Positions 11,594 to 24,719 of a DNA stretch of 64,000 nucleotides are shown piece by piece. Below the pieces are notes generated by a model that worked only from the letters and a program-made list of their open reading frames with translations, had not been told where the DNA came from and did no database searches. Source of the stretch: Latrodectus hesperus (taxonomy: Eukaryota > Arthropoda > Arachnida > Araneae > Theridiidae); contig CM075852.1 of the NCBI GenBank assembly GCA_037975125.1, positions 2,339,087-2,403,086 of the forward strand, in the 5' to 3' direction. The position numbers and the translations under genes are program-made. Each line of letters starts with the position of its first letter. Position 1 is the stretch's first letter.

Positions 11594-11689
11594 GAGTGGA
11601 AAAAGATGAGCCATAAATTTATAATTGCCAAGAGATATTAAATTCTTAATTCAAAAGCCAGAATTTAGTTCATTCCAGAAAAATCAACA

Positions 11690-12070
11690 GCGCGGAAGAA
11701 AACTATAAGCCGCTTCATCGTGCAGCAGATTTCTCCAAATTAACACCGAAGCAGGGGTCCAAATCTCCGTCGCCAAGTTCCGGCAGCCCCACCCTGAAAG
11801 ATGAATTTAGAAAAGAGCATCACGTTCTCTCCCCCCCCCCGGAAACTCATCTTCACCCGAAATTACTCCACTGCCAGACTAGTCTCATGTTCTACCCTCT
11901 CACTTCCACCGGTCGCCATGGCAACCAGGCATCGGCCATCCCCAAGGGACAGGGGTTGCGGCAATGGCAGAGAAAAAGGGCAAGCCAAGAATTGGATTCT
12001 CATACTGAAGATAGTATCCTGTAACAGGCAAGAAAGCAATGGTCCAGGCAGCAAGAGGGATAACGTGTCA
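11690..12070. promoter_or_regulatory. GC-rich island with an RFX X-box
   Basis: GC-rich patch in otherwise AT-rich DNA, with an 11-C run near 11831 and a near-palindromic X-box, GTCGCCATGGCAAC, at 11912-11925. Short ORFs occur on both strands, as expected when stop-rich AT content drops, so coding is not supported. It lies about 4.4 kb upstream of the 7450 MAP1 exon; an enhancer or alternative promoter is possible. Inference only. Confidence 0.4.
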
Positions 12071-12099
12071 GTCAGAAATTAAGTAGATTGGGGATGAGC

Positions 12100-14220
12100 T
12101 GACATGGTAGATTATTCACTTTTGGCGATGAACAGAACCAAAAAAAAAAAAAACCTTTTATATGAACTTCCCAATAGAGAGAATTTTTTGGAGGAATTCA
12201 CTAAAATCTGAATGGACAAGCCAATCCTTGAATCAATTTAAGAGTTAAATAATCAAATGCATTTTAATGTTCACAGTTTTGTTTTTAGTTTCTCAAAGTA
12301 AGCCTAATCCATTTTTTAGCAATTCAAGTTTTGAAGCTTTGCAAGAACTGCTCAAGATTTAAGAATAGTCTCCAAGATTGTGGCACTCAAAAACAAACAA
12401 AAATCATATTTTATTTAATAAGTATTTTAAACATTATCAAGAATCATATGAAAAATTATGTCTAGAGTTGTATTTGATTGGCATGCACTTTTGTGGACTG
12501 AAGACCGTTCGCTATTTCTAAAAACTAAAGATCTTACCAGGGCAACTACATATGATTACGAACAAGCATATTAAACCCCGATAAAACAATCAACTGTCTG
12601 ACATCCAATTATTTAAGCAGTTAAACATAGCTTCTTTCCCACAATGCTATAATTTATAATTAGAAGATTACATAATATGGAAAAGCTCTTTAAGGAATAT
12701 AAAAATAAACATTTAAAAACTGGTTTTGCATTCTTACATAACCAATTTTGTAAAACTTTATTGCATCCCCAAAATTATTTTGCGTAAAATGATATTGCAA
12801 GTGAATATCGAAAACTTTCAAATTTAAAAAAAAAAATACATTTTTTAAAAGAATTTAACTTACAACAAATTAAGTTTTCAGTAACGAAGGACAGCAGAGA
12901 ACACTTCGTAACTGTTTAATTTTAATGCTTAGCAAATAAGCGGAAACTTCGTCAAGAAAATTGTAAGCAAATTATTTCCAAATTGAAACAAAGAAAAATT
13001 CTTTTACCCGACACCATTTTTAACAAGTATATAAGCAACCACACATCTTTCAGAATCCTTACTAAGCTTGTAGGAAGACAAGTATTCTAAATTACACACA
13101 AGTTAAAAAATGATTTAAAGATTTGATTGCTTCAGTTTCCCATCTTACTTTCCTTTTTTAAATAAATTTGAATAATTTGTAATACTATAATGTATTAATT
13201 CTATTAAACATGTTCCATTGTACTTGTTAAAACTATTTGTCAACATACTATATGTCGACAAGTAGTTCTAACAAGTACAATGGAACATGTTTACTCTTGT
13301 TTTTTTCAACCATTCAGTGAAATGCACAAAGATAGCGAGCATTTTAGACAGAGAGAGAGGAAGACATCAAAGGTAAAACCAAAAGGGCATTAATGCCCTG
13401 AAACGGAAATGCCAGCCCTGTATCTGCCTCTATTAAAACAGCGAAGGGTAATGTGCAAATAATCTCCCATTTCAGAGAGGTAATGGCGCTAATGGACCAG
13501 ATGTTTCGGAGTTCTAAATGGGAGAATGATGCATCTGCTATTTCCCTCAAAACCCCTTCGTATCCTCTGAAGCAGAGAAAAACAATTTCAGAAGCAAATT
13601 TTTCGGAAATTTCTTGGAATGAGTTGTTATTCGAGATATGAATTACTTTCAGATTACATCGAAAAATATTTGCAGTACAATTCTATAATTCGCCGAATCA
13701 GAGTAAAAAAGGGATACTTTGATTCTAAAGTTTCGTAAAAGAATTTTACTGTCGGAAAAACACCGAAACTGGGTGATACAAAATTGCTGTGAAAGTTTAA
13801 TTTTCAAATTATTCAAAAGGAAATATGTAGAAGAAAATAATTCATAATCTATTATAGTTGTCTTGATTCGGACATATTTCTGAACATAGTCCGGATACCA
13901 GAAAAACATTTAACCTTCTTTAAAACTAGTTTAACACTGATAAAACCACGAGATGCTTTTAACTAAAAATATTTTACAATAATTCAACTCACGCTTAAGG
14001 TAAAATAAAAATATTTTAATTGAATCTCAAAATTAAGCTTTCGTGCAACATTAAATTACTTTTAGGACATGTCAAGTTTGTGTTATGTACCTCTTTCGAT
14101 CATTTTTTGCAGTGGGGGTTAAATACAATGGGACTTACACAATTTATAATAAATTACAAATCAATGCAAATATTTATATATGAAATTAAAATCGATCCCA
14201 GGAACAATTCCAGTGAATGG
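12100..14220. other. Non-coding AT-rich stretch
   Basis: Apart from the hairpin at 13206-13292 nothing was recognised. A moderately GC-rich patch at 13340-13560 has short ORFs on both strands and no family resemblance. Confidence 0.5.
13206..13292. repeat. Long hairpin, 36-bp arms with 2 mismatches
   Basis: Arms 13206-13241 and 13257-13292 match at 34 of 36 positions; the 15-nt centre contains a further 5-bp pairing (ACATA/TATGT), leaving a tiny loop. Could be a palindromic MITE or a small-RNA precursor. Confidence 0.9.
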
Positions 14221-14225
14221 CAGAT

Positions 14226-14945
14226 TGCTAACTATTCAGCTTTCTTCTTCATTGGCCTGACAGCCCAGGGTGGGCCTTTGCCTTCCTCAGAAGTGCATAC
14301 CAGGACCCCCTATTTTTGTGGACAAGGTCATCCAGTTTGTCAATATTAGTGTTTTTAGGTCGTTTTCAACGCAGTCACACCGTCGGAATTTCGGTCGTCG
14401 TCTTCTTCTGGTGTCAATGGAGCTCAAGAAATTTTTTGTCACTCGATTGTCGTTCATCCGGCTCAAATATGTCCTGCCCATTTTAATCTCTGTATTGAGG
14501 TAAATTTAACGATATCTGGTTCTTTATATAGTTTATAGAGCTCAGAATAAGTTCTTCACCATGTATTCTCACATTTTATTCCACCAAAGATGCTTCCTAA
14601 AGTTTTTCTTTCGAAAATGGAGATGGTTTCTTTGTCCTTTTCAGTCAATATCCACGTTTCAGATGAATAATGTGAGAATTGGCCGAATCAAGCATTTGTA
14701 TATCAAAATTTTTGTTTTTCGACTGACGAAAGTAGATTTTAGGTATTTTTAAGCCGAAAAAGCATCGGTTAGTATTTGTAACCCTGCTGCGGATCTCGGG
14801 TGCGATGTCGTTTGATGCATTTAATTCAGATCCCAAGTATTTAAAGTTGTGAACAGTTTCAAACTTGTAGTTTCCTACCTCTAGATAGGGAGTGCTATAT
14901 TTTTCGGTGGTCATGTATTTTGTTTTGTCTATTCAACTTCCTATT
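14226..14945 (-). pseudogene. RTE-type LINE, 3' end relic (reverse transcriptase C-terminus)
   Basis: Reading leftward from 14945: KTKYM, YLEVGNYKFETVHNFKYLGS, SELNASNDIAPEIRSRVTN, NRCFFGLK, then after frame breaks ETISIFERKTL, IQRLKWAGHI and RRRRPKFRRCDCVENDLK, and finally a segment ending in a CCACCCTGGGCTGT-like 3' end and GAA repeats. This is the order of the C-terminal reverse-transcriptase region of RTE-clade elements. Several stops and at least two frameshifts make it dead; the 5' part is missing, as usual for truncated LINE insertions. Confidence 0.88.
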
Positions 14946-14949
14946 CTGT

Positions 14950-17900
14950 TATAACTGATCCTGATAAATGAAGTTAGGAATACGAGTGATAAAGAATTCA
15001 CTTAATGTTTTTGATTCCGATATTCGAATTCATCTACAATTGAACAAAAAATCTTATTTACCAATTTGACTAGTGTATGTGCGCGCCTGTCATAGTTAAA
15101 TTTCTGTAGATTCCTTTGAGTCCATCATAGTTTAATACACTATCAGAAGCACAACTTAGTCTCATCTCCTGGTTGTAATTTCGAATGGCAGTAAGTCTCA
15201 TTTTCATCATTAGAATGTGTCGAAATGCTATAAATAGATCGCTAACTCAAACACTCCTGAAACCGAAAGACATTCTAAGTCTCACTGCAAATTTTTGATA
15301 AGAAATTTCTTTAGTCAGCCCGAAGTGGATTTTGAATTGTTGAACAACATCACTCCAACTTTTCCTATTCTTGCCGTTGTGTGAACTGCCAGTTCTTTAT
15401 TTTTGTAATTAAGTTTTGGTTGTACCATCAAAACAATTTGCTTTGGGATGTTCCTCCTGACCTTTGGTTCAAAGGCCCCGATACAAGTCAATTTTTCTTA
15501 CCTTCCTCCATTTATGACACAACCTTGTTAAATGCCATATCTTAATGAATCCAGTCGAGTTTACTCGCTTCATTAGATTATGAAATTGGCTATTGTTTTC
15601 AATTCTTTCCAGCGAATCTTCGTGTTTGCAAGCACCTTTTTCTATACTTTAAATATGAAGTAATACAAATCAAAGTAATGCTTTCTACAAATACCCAATC
15701 TGAGAAAAAACACCTTTTAAACTTTTTTTCTCAAAAGCCAGAATTTCATCTCCAGAACTGAAGAGTCACTTGAAACCTCCTGAAACGGCACGAGTCCTCA
15801 CACAACAGACTGTCCTCTGTACCATCCACTGCATCACTAAGGTCACACTTCTTCAGTTTCGTTTAATTTTATTCGAGGGCACATCAAAATGATTCTTGGT
15901 TCCTCCCACTCATCATTTTCTTAGTTCTGGTGTCCTTAAGTGTCTCTCCAGCCGTTTCCTTGATCTTTAGAATACGTAATCACACGAAGTTATGTTATAG
16001 CAAAGCAGACATTGTTCCTGAGCCATAGTTTGCCAACAAATATAAGAAAATTGTGACCTCAGTAGGAATTTCACTCAAGTTGTTCACAAAAATTGGAAAG
16101 TTTAATGCGATTCAAGATGGCACCATCGATGGCAGCGCATGTGAGCATTCATTAGACTACGTAATATTTCCACATTAAGAAAAAAAAACAAAAAACTGCT
16201 GAACTCCGATGAGGAGATGTCGAGAAACGCATATAATGAAATACTGAATACCGACATACAACACGCACTCCGTTTTTCAAAGAGATCTATTTTAAAATAA
16301 AAAACTTGTCTTATACGCCGATAAATACGGTATTAGGTTTTGTTGGTCCCAAAAACTTTCATTCTTAGATTTTAATTAGTTACATTCATCAAAATATTTA
16401 AAATCCACAAGTTTAACTTCCATGTTACTTACAGGTCTGATGGCATTTCCTATAAATCTTTATATTGACTTTAATTTCTTTTATATAGCAAGGAGCTATT
16501 CTTAAATTTTTTAAAATAGCATTTCATGTCCTTTATTTCATTTTTCTGATTTGATTCAGTATTTGTTTTGAGAGATAAAGTATATCTTTTAACATTATTC
16601 AAGATAGATTAGAAATTTAAATTTATGTATTTTTCGATATGAATTCATTTCCTAAGAGTTATAATTATTACCAATACTAAAAATATTTAAATTTATTTAA
16701 CTGGAAATCGACATTAAATGTAAACCAGCAATTATTTCATGGGAAACCGGTTTTAAGTGCACTTCCATCACGAATTCTGATTTGGAAATACCAATTTGTA
16801 ATCGATTTCAGAAAATCGAATTAAAAACCCCAGTTAAAAAAAAATTGAAAGATATCAGCACATAATTTTCCAAAAGATTATACAAACTGCAACACAAAAT
16901 AATCTAAAAACTCAAGAATCTCTAAAAAAAAGTTTTAATTTTATTTAAAATTAAAACTTCGCAGTGCTTTCGAATTGTAATTCAGTTTTTAATTGTATCA
17001 TATGATGCCATTGATAAAGGAAACCGATTTGTAATCTGTGTGTGGTAAAAACAAGAATTTTTGCGATTCTCTTTAAACGAAAGCAATATTTTTAACTTTA
17101 ATATTATATAGGAATGTGATAATATTCCATTAAGTCAAAAATATTTAACTCTTGAGATAAAGAGGTTAGAAAAAAATATCAAAAACTTATTTGAACTCTG
17201 GAATTTAAACTGCTCACCAACAAAAATAAAGAAAGCAGAAAATCAATAGGTTTGGCGCCAAAACTAATCAATTCCACATTTTTCCCCGCATGAGATTCCA
17301 TGACTCATTGCGAAAGAATGAATGCAAATCTTATCATGCCTGGGTACTGAGTAATAAGATATGACGTCACTTTTCAACAGAAAGTGAAATTAACTATTAC
17401 AAAAAATGACGAATAGGGAAATTTAATGCTACAGGAATTACTAGTTTCAGATGTAATCTTGATTACTAAAACTTCTTTGTTTTTATGACTAATACCAATT
17501 TTTTTTTAATTTATCCATTAAAAAATTTAATTTGATATTTATCAAATTTAAATTTTAAATCTATAAGTCAAAGTTTCATTTTGATGAAATTATATGAAGC
17601 AATCTTTGATGAAAATATAAGAGATTCAAATCTTTTACAAATCTGCAAAAGTTCTCCTTAGAAAAACGTTATGGGTATAGGATCACATATTTTATCTTAT
17701 TTTTATATCCTTATTTAATATTTAAATAATCAATATTACTTTTAAATTTTGAATAAATATCCAAAGCAGCAGTAAAGAAAGTGAAAAAATAGAAATTTTT
17801 TATTTACTTGGATCAATAATTATAAGTATCCCAAACATATATTTATTTTATCTATATTTTGTTCTCTAGGCCATTAAGAATTTATTACATATTATAAATA

Positions 17901-18580
17901 TTCCATTTTTGTCATCTACAAATAAATAAAGCAGAATACTTTTGTTTTCTCCTCATAGAGGGCGCTTATATTCAACAAAAAAGAGAAACGCTCATTGAAA
18001 AGTATAATCTAAATATTGATTGATCACTTATTCGATGCAGAAAATGATAAAAGAAATGGTTCCTTCACTTTGTATTTCACACACAACTTAAACGAAATCG
18101 GATGACTCATAGGTATGAAATGAAAACAAAATAAAAAATAAAAGTTAAAGCAGTTTTTTTTTCATGCTTAACCACTCAAACGTAACAAAAGGAGTAAGCT
18201 TTTGCACTTCAGTAATTGAAGGGGTTGAGAAAAAGAGAAGGAAAAAGCATTCTTTTCTCCATGATTTAAGAACCAAAAAAATTTATTTCGATACATCTGG
18301 AATGTGGCATCAAATATACAGTCAGATTACCCTCTTGCTTCCAGTAGAGAAATTCAAAACAAGAGTTAAAGGATCGACATTTAAGATCACCGATAATTAA
18401 AAATTACCATGATTAATTTTAGTGTGTGAACTCCAATCAAAATCGTATTATAAACACTTTTTTCTGCAAATGCAATAATTTCTTTGGTTAAATATGGAAA
18501 GAATACTAGAATTGTGTAGCTAAAATTATATTGCAAGTCAATAATTATGAATGAGTTATTGTTTTAAGAATTACATTTAG
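14950..18580. other. Non-coding stretch, no family recognised
   Basis: AT-rich, with a less AT-rich portion near 15060-15900. It contains a CRE octamer at 17362-17369 and a 13-bp AT hairpin near 16930. No exon supported. Confidence 0.5.
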
Positions 18581-18591
18581 ACGTAACTAAT

Positions 18592-18871
18592 AAACTAAAC
18601 TCCATGGCACGACAGCCCATGTGGGCCAAGGCCTACAGTGCCCATAACTGTTTTCATGACCGAGAGCCCTGGGGTGCGAAGCATATGTCCCAGTTAGGTG
18701 GTCGGCCTAACGTAAGACCCCAATGTTTAGTTCCAAGCATGCTTGCTACTCAATTAATCGACCCACTGAAGGGATGAAAGTGGCTGAGTCAACCTTGCCC
18801 AGCCCGAGGATCGAACCTCGGACCTGTGTCATGGGAACGTGAAACGCTGCCATTAAGCCACCGGGCTTCAT
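18592..18871 (-). mobile_element. SINE-E copy with target-site duplication
   Basis: tRNA-like head at the right end (complement of GGTTCGATCC B-box near 18807-18820, head GAAGCCCGGTGGCTTAATGG), body, and an ACT/AAAC tail at the left. Flanked by ACGTAACTAAT at 18581-18591 and 18872-18882 (11 nt, exact). A truncated copy of the same family is at 35565-35692. Confidence 0.9.
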
Positions 18872-18990
18872 ACGTAACTAATGCAATGAGTTAATTTTCA
18901 CTGCATTCAAGGAATTTATCTTTGATCCACAGTATGGTCGACTCATTAAAGGTTATCGTTTTAACGACATTTCATAACACAGCGCGTTGT

Positions 18991-19160
18991 GGGGCTGGTA
19001 GTCAAACGGTTAGCGCTCTTGCCTTCTGTTCAACAGTTCGTGGGTTTGAATCTCACCTTAGACTCGGATGTTTGTAGTGGTTCCGAGTCTCCTTTAAGCC
19101 ACAGGCCCGTTCAAATTAATCCACGTGTGCAGAAAATGACCGTTGAATGACAAACCAATC
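18991..19160 (+). mobile_element. SINE-A copy, plus orientation
   Basis: Complete order: head GGGGCTGGTAGTCAAACGG, B-box GGGTTTGAATC, body GTTTGTAGTGGTTCCGAG, then GTGTGCAGAAAATGACCG and a CAAAC tail. Divergence from the young copies is moderate. Confidence 0.9.
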
Positions 19161-19593
19161 ACCCATAATAGTTTTCTTGGAGGACCCCTTCGCCGACAAT
19201 AAGCTCTTTTCGAGTATCAAAAAAGAGGAAACTGAATTATACACCGCGTGGCAATTTACGCGGCGGATATATTTTATTAACCACCTCGTAAATTGTCAGG
19301 AGAGAAGTTTATATAGAGAGTAGGTTATGCTCAAGAAAACCTGAAAACTATAAGCACCCACACTGACAAGCATGCATGTAGAAGTGCGACTCCCATGTTT
19401 AGTAGTGGCTGAGATCGAACCCAAGACTTTATGCCACGAAGAGAGCTACCTGACCATTAGAGCAGTGAGTAAAAGAATTTACCATAAGACGACAATTCAC
19501 TACATTATCAAACCATTTCCTAGAATAAGCATTCCCCAAATACAGGGTTATGATTGAATTATCCATCAAAATGCGTTTGAGTCAAAACAGATA

Positions 19594-20092
19594 CAAGTTG
19601 TTGTTGTTTACTAATAACACTTGGACAAGCCAAGCTCGCTATGCTATGCGAATTAAGTCGATAGGGAGCGTCTTTCGTTTTAATCAGAGCACCACGAAGG
19701 TGAAAGTACGACTTTGCTCTACACACATGCCATAGGTACCCGTTTATAGGGCAGGCAACCATTCACACCTCATTCATACAAGGTTTGGTTTGGTTTGTTT
19801 GTTTGTCGCTCAACGGTCATTTTTTGCACACGAGGGCTAATTAGACCGGGACTTACAGTTTAAAGTGGATTCCGAACCACTACAAACATCCATGCCCAAG
19901 GTGGGGTTCGAACCCACGAACTGTTGAAACGAAGGCAAGAGCGCTAACCATTCGGCTGCCAGCTCGGCTCATTCATACAAGGAAAGGATAACGGATAGAT
20001 AGAGGAAGTATATCCATGCCCGAACCGGGATTCGAACCCAGGATCTCCTTATCCGTAGTCAGGCACGCTGACCACTCGACAAGTTGGTCGAC
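19594..20092 (-). mobile_element. SINE-B copy, interrupted by a nested SINE-A
   Basis: The tRNA-like head is at the right (complement of GGTTCGAATCC near 20028-20040), followed leftward by a body shared with the copy at 51897 (GTGAATGGTTGCC, AAACGGGTACC), then a 3' end shared with SINE-C (GTACTTTCACCTTCGTGGTG and AGCGAGCTTGGCTTGTCC) and an (AAC)n tail. ACAGATA at 19587-19593 and 20093-20099 is a possible 7-nt duplication. SINE-A at 19784-19967 splits it. Confidence 0.85.
19784..19967 (-). mobile_element. SINE-A copy nested in SINE-B, perfect 15-nt duplication
   Basis: Near-consensus SINE-A: tail GGTTTGGTTTGTTTGT at left, head complement CGGCTGCCAGCTCGG at right. Flanking CTCATTCATACAAGG occurs at 19769-19783 and 19968-19982, exact. 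It is therefore younger than the SINE-B it interrupts. Confidence 0.97.
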
Positions 20093-20099
20093 ACAGATA

Positions 20100-22600
20100 A
20101 AAATAAAAATAAATAGAACAGAAAAAACACAGTTGGCGCAAAAATACTATAATATAAAATCGTTACGTTTGATGCAGTATAATTCTTATTTTTTAAAAAT
20201 ATTGTAAACTTTTGAAGTTTTAAAAATAAATATTTATGCGTCTTTTATTCGCATTAAGACACATGCGATGAAAATTATCAATATGTAAGCATTTATAAGT
20301 TCTCATTAAATTTTGTTTGAAGATTTGAAACATCGTATAAGATATGGTTAATCATTTTAAAGGTAGCGTTAGTTCCGAGCTCTAGGGTAGAAAGTTAAAA
20401 AGAATACTAAAAAAACTTCTATGAATTAATTTTCATACATGAAGTTGTATGCATTGCGTATGACTGCTTCTTAGCACAGGCTGTAATTTCAACAGTTACG
20501 GAATACAAACAACGCCCTCTGCTGGTCAAATAATCTCACTAGTTTTCATTACAAATTACTGGGAATTAAAACAACTCAACAACTTTCATTTTTTTAAAAC
20601 TACAAGTGTACAAACTAAAGCTTTTACAAATAAGAAAATTCATATTTTGTTGTCAAATCATTACATCAAACATGTGCCCACATCACATGACGTCATGACA
20701 CGCATGTGCACGTGAGCCCATCACGCGCGGAAAGGAATTTTATGATCCTATTCCATTTTCGCCATTTTAATGCAATTGATGCAGTGAACCATAACTAAAA
20801 TCTCGTAATAATGAACAACAACACCTCCCCTTAAATTACTGGTTATAGAAATCGCTGGAACGGATCCAAAAAGTAATCTGCGCCAACTCTTGGGGCTTTT
20901 TTTCACCCGTTTCTCAAATCTATAATTTTCAAAGTAAAAATGCAGTTTGAGAATTGCGTGCGCCAACATCGCCAAATCAGAACTTTTCGGTTTACATTAG
21001 TAAAGCACGTAAATCAAGATAAATGCTACATTATGGGTTCATAATACTGGTAAAGCTACAGTAGGATCAGAAAACAGATTTGTAACAGAATCTACAATTA
21101 TTTCGACACTGTAGCTTAAAATTTTTATAAATTCGTTCTCGTATTCGTTTTCGTATTTGCATTGAAAAATTCGTCGTTTAAAAGTGAACAATTTTATTTA
21201 CTCCAAACTTTATACATTTATTATTCTAAAATTATTTTTCACCTAACACTGGTTACAGTAATTTAGAATCATGGCTTTGTAACATTGACATGACCTAGTA
21301 TAAGCAAAATTATCTTTTTAATATAATGCATTACATGTGTATCTCTAATAGAAATATTACTAAAAAACATTAAAAAATTTTATATACTGGACCAGATAAC
21401 ATCGATTGATAAGCTTTTTAATAATTTTCAAATTTAAAATAAAAATATTTAAAAAATTAAAAACTTGTTTTAAAATTTGAAATTGTGAAAGTAATTTAAG
21501 TTTTAATGATAAACAGTAGGATTAACGACAGTAATTTATAATTTACTTTATGAAGTATATTTACACGATTCTCACAATGCATATTTAATAAAAAAAACAT
21601 TTAAAGTTCTATGTTTGTATAACAGAACTTTCGATTTCTCGCAGATGTAAATGTAGTTCGAAAAATTATTTTGTCTTACATTACACTAGCCTATAAAAGT
21701 TAAAGGAAACAGATTTTTTTGAGCCAAATTTGCATATGAATTAATGTAGAAACATCAAATTTGGAGGTGCACAAAACGGGTATATAGTGATTGCAACAAA
21801 GTTTACGTAAATGATTTACAACAAAAAAAAATAAGAAACCTCGCTGGAAAATTACATTTTTTAAAGAAAGAATAAGTTTTCTGTGGTAAAATGTCAAAGA
21901 AGCATAGCAAAGAGTAGTTTTAATAGGGGATATTCCAACCTCTAGTTTGAAAGGATTTTGAATGGAGGATTGAATGGATTGGACAGACTATCAAAGCTGT
22001 CAATTAAGTTGTCGGTTTACCAAAATGGGAAGTAACCAGACACAGAGTAAGCAGTTTCCCAGCTCACCTACAGACCTAGGAGGACTTAAGGCACCAGCCT
22101 ATCAACTAAAATAGTCCCAACCAAGATAGTTGGTCATTTATTACGGCGAGCTTCGGAAAACATGTCCTTCAATTCTTGGAGGCCAGTTTAGCCCTCTTGG
22201 TTAAAAAATGACCTTTGAGTAGCAATTGGAATTAAAGATACATATGTAATTTTATGAATAAAAAGCTTCAAATGTTACAGAATTTACACAAATAGACAAT
22301 AACTTCCAATGAAAAAGTTGTAAACATTTGCAGAAAAATACCAATTTGGAGATATTTTTATAATCATATTTTATATACTTAATTTCCAAGAAAATTTTGT
22401 ACCATAAAAATGAGATCTCGTTCTGGACCAAATAAAGGACATCTAAGAAGATTAAACGTTCCACAGCACGTTGTCAAGATTACTCAGGGACTTGGAAATT
22501 CCTTTTAGAGTAACGAAGTCATTAAATACTGAAGTCTAGACTTATTTTATCCGCGATCCAGATTTCTAAAAGGTTGCGCATTGGGAAAAGCATAAACACT
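20100..22600. other. Non-coding stretch
   Basis: AT-rich. A short segment at 20680-20770 groups a CRE octamer (20688-20695), a CACGTG E-box (20709-20714) and a YY1-like CGCCATTTT (20760-20768). No exon or repeat family recognised elsewhere; 21990-22200 is less AT-rich and unassigned. Confidence 0.5.
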
Positions 22601-22624
22601 CCAGAGGAAAAATAGGTTACAAAA

Positions 22625-22870
22625 TTTGATAAAGGGCTCACTGTGACCAAATAGCAGAATCATAGACCCGGGTTCGATACCAGCCACCGTTGAGGAATGG
22701 GAGATAGACGTAGACACCTCTGCATCCCTGTTTGTTGTAGTGGGTGCTCGAGATTTTTTTCGAGTTTTGTCCCATGCTACATGTATACACGGTCCACTAA
22801 CTATAAAAAGGGAACTTATGTCAATACTGAAGTGCCTTCGTCCATTAGGTTGTCCACTAGGTGGTGTCAA
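22625..22870 (+). mobile_element. SINE-F copy (tRNA-headed)
   Basis: B-box-like CGGGTTCGATACCAGCC at about 22670, then a body (GGAATGGGAGATA) also seen in reverse at about 36990-37090. Ends are not defined and no duplication was found. Confidence 0.6.
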
Positions 22871-23554
22871 AAGATCGATGAAAACAATTAACTATTTTTT
22901 TAATCATATGCGAAATTTAGCAGAAAGGTAATCTGAAGCTATGTCATGCATACGGTTTTCATCCTCAACAGTTATGCATGGAAAACAATTTTGAAAAGAG
23001 AAAAGCCGCACGCCTCTGTTCTTGAAGTGAGCAGAGTTCCTGAACGCTTTTAGAACGTTCAAATTAAATCTTCACAACCTACTTTGCAATAACTTGAAAA
23101 AATCAATAGATTTACAATAATTAATAATATTGTATGCAAAACTACGGGAGGAAACACTGCCTATATTTTAAATTAATCAGAGTGCAACATACCGACTATA
23201 AGGTTTGTTTCCATGCAGCTGATCTCAATTCAACCCAACCAAGATAGATTCACAAATTTTAAGCATATACTATATAAATAGATTTTAATTTCTTCACTTC
23301 AATTTTACATTGGTGATTTTAGAAACAGTTTCAATTTTAAAGAAGTGAATTAAATCTGCAACGAAATAAAACGTTTGAACATTGGGGATAAAATGTACTC
23401 AAAGACGTGTATCGCTACTGGGACTTTTAAAGAACGAGTAACATTTTATTCAATCCCCAAACGATATCGAAAGCAGACTGAAGGCACTCAGTAAATGCTC
23501 CTCAAACTGCTATCTAGCTGTTGTTATAGCCTCCCTGCGGTTTTTAAAAGCGAC

Positions 23555-23568
23555 GTTTCCATAGCAAC
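23555..23568 (+). promoter_or_regulatory. RFX X-box motif
   Basis: GTTTCCATAGCAAC matches the RYYNYY-AT-RRNRAC X-box consensus at every position and sits in a small GC-richer patch (23520-23600). Confidence 0.5.
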
Positions 23569-23827
23569 GCAGACGTTTGTGTTGCCACAGACAGAATGAT
23601 AAATAATGCCCATGTCGGCAGTTTCATTTATCTCTCATGTTCTTTATGGAACACGAAGTTATGGGTGTAAAAGCACGAAAGTATTTTATTTAAAAAAAAA
23701 AATTCTTGCCAAAGAATTAAATTCGAAATACTTCTGAGAAGCTAATCGAAAATCTCAAATAAAATTCATCAATCAAAATTTATTTTTTTAAAGAAACAAA
23801 AACATTACCTATCAATGAGTTATGTTT

Positions 23828-23852
23828 TTGTGTGTGTGTGTGTGTGTGTGTG
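23828..23852. repeat. (TG)n microsatellite
   Basis: About 12 TG units. Confidence 0.95.
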
Positions 23853-24589
23853 TACCATTACAATTTGATACAGATAAAATTTCTTCATTAAAAGACCGAA
23901 TATTTAGATAATTGAAAAGAAAGTATATTTTGTAAACATATGAGAAGAATTTATTGCATAAAAAGAACTTTAGGTCTACAGAAGATCTTATGTAGAAAAC
24001 TTCTAATTTTTTTCGATAACATGTACAAAAACTAAATATAAGTATGAAAAATTTAACTTCATAGAATCTTCAAAGTTAAATTTTTTTACCAAAAGGCCGG
24101 ATGATTTGTCGAATCAAAGTTATTTAAATTATAATTTCAATGCAAACGTGTAGAACAGAAGTGATTTGAGCTAATTAAACCGTTGAATGCTCAATGAAAT
24201 TTTTGCAATCTGAATAAGACACTTCAAGATAGCATTTTAGTGTGTGTGTGAAGCACTTAAACATTAACTTCTTGATTTTAAGAAAATGCTTAAAAGTTTG
24301 GTCTACTTTTATTGTAAACTGTTTCGATAAACGAGACAAGAGAAATATTTTTTGTAGTGGTGTGCACAACTTACTAAACACTACAAATTCTTTTCCTAAT
24401 ACGTATGTTTAATTTTATTAAATTCTATGCAACAGCTTTTTGCACAAGAAGGCTAATGTAACAGGGTTCAATATTTAAAACACGTAGCATAAATCTATAT
24501 TTGACGATTCGGCTTGGAAGGAATTCTAAGCTACAACAAGGATCTAACGCAAATCAACCTAATATCCGGTCGTTGCTTGATCCTTCTAA

Positions 24590-24715
24590 GGTCACATTTT
24601 GCACTTAAAATTTAATTCGACCGAGACCAGAAAACTTCGTTTTGAACCAAACAATTACAAACATTCACATCAGAGAGAGAAACGAGATTTGAATTATAAA
24701 CTGTTGAATCCTGCA
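24590..24715 (-). mobile_element. SINE-A remnant
   Basis: Strongly mutated, but keeps CATTTTGCAC, the ACAAACATTCACATC block and AACTGTTGAA in SINE-A order. A second scrap (TTTTTGCACAAGAAGGCTAAT) lies at 24430-24480. Confidence 0.55.
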
Positions 24716-24719
24716 AAAT

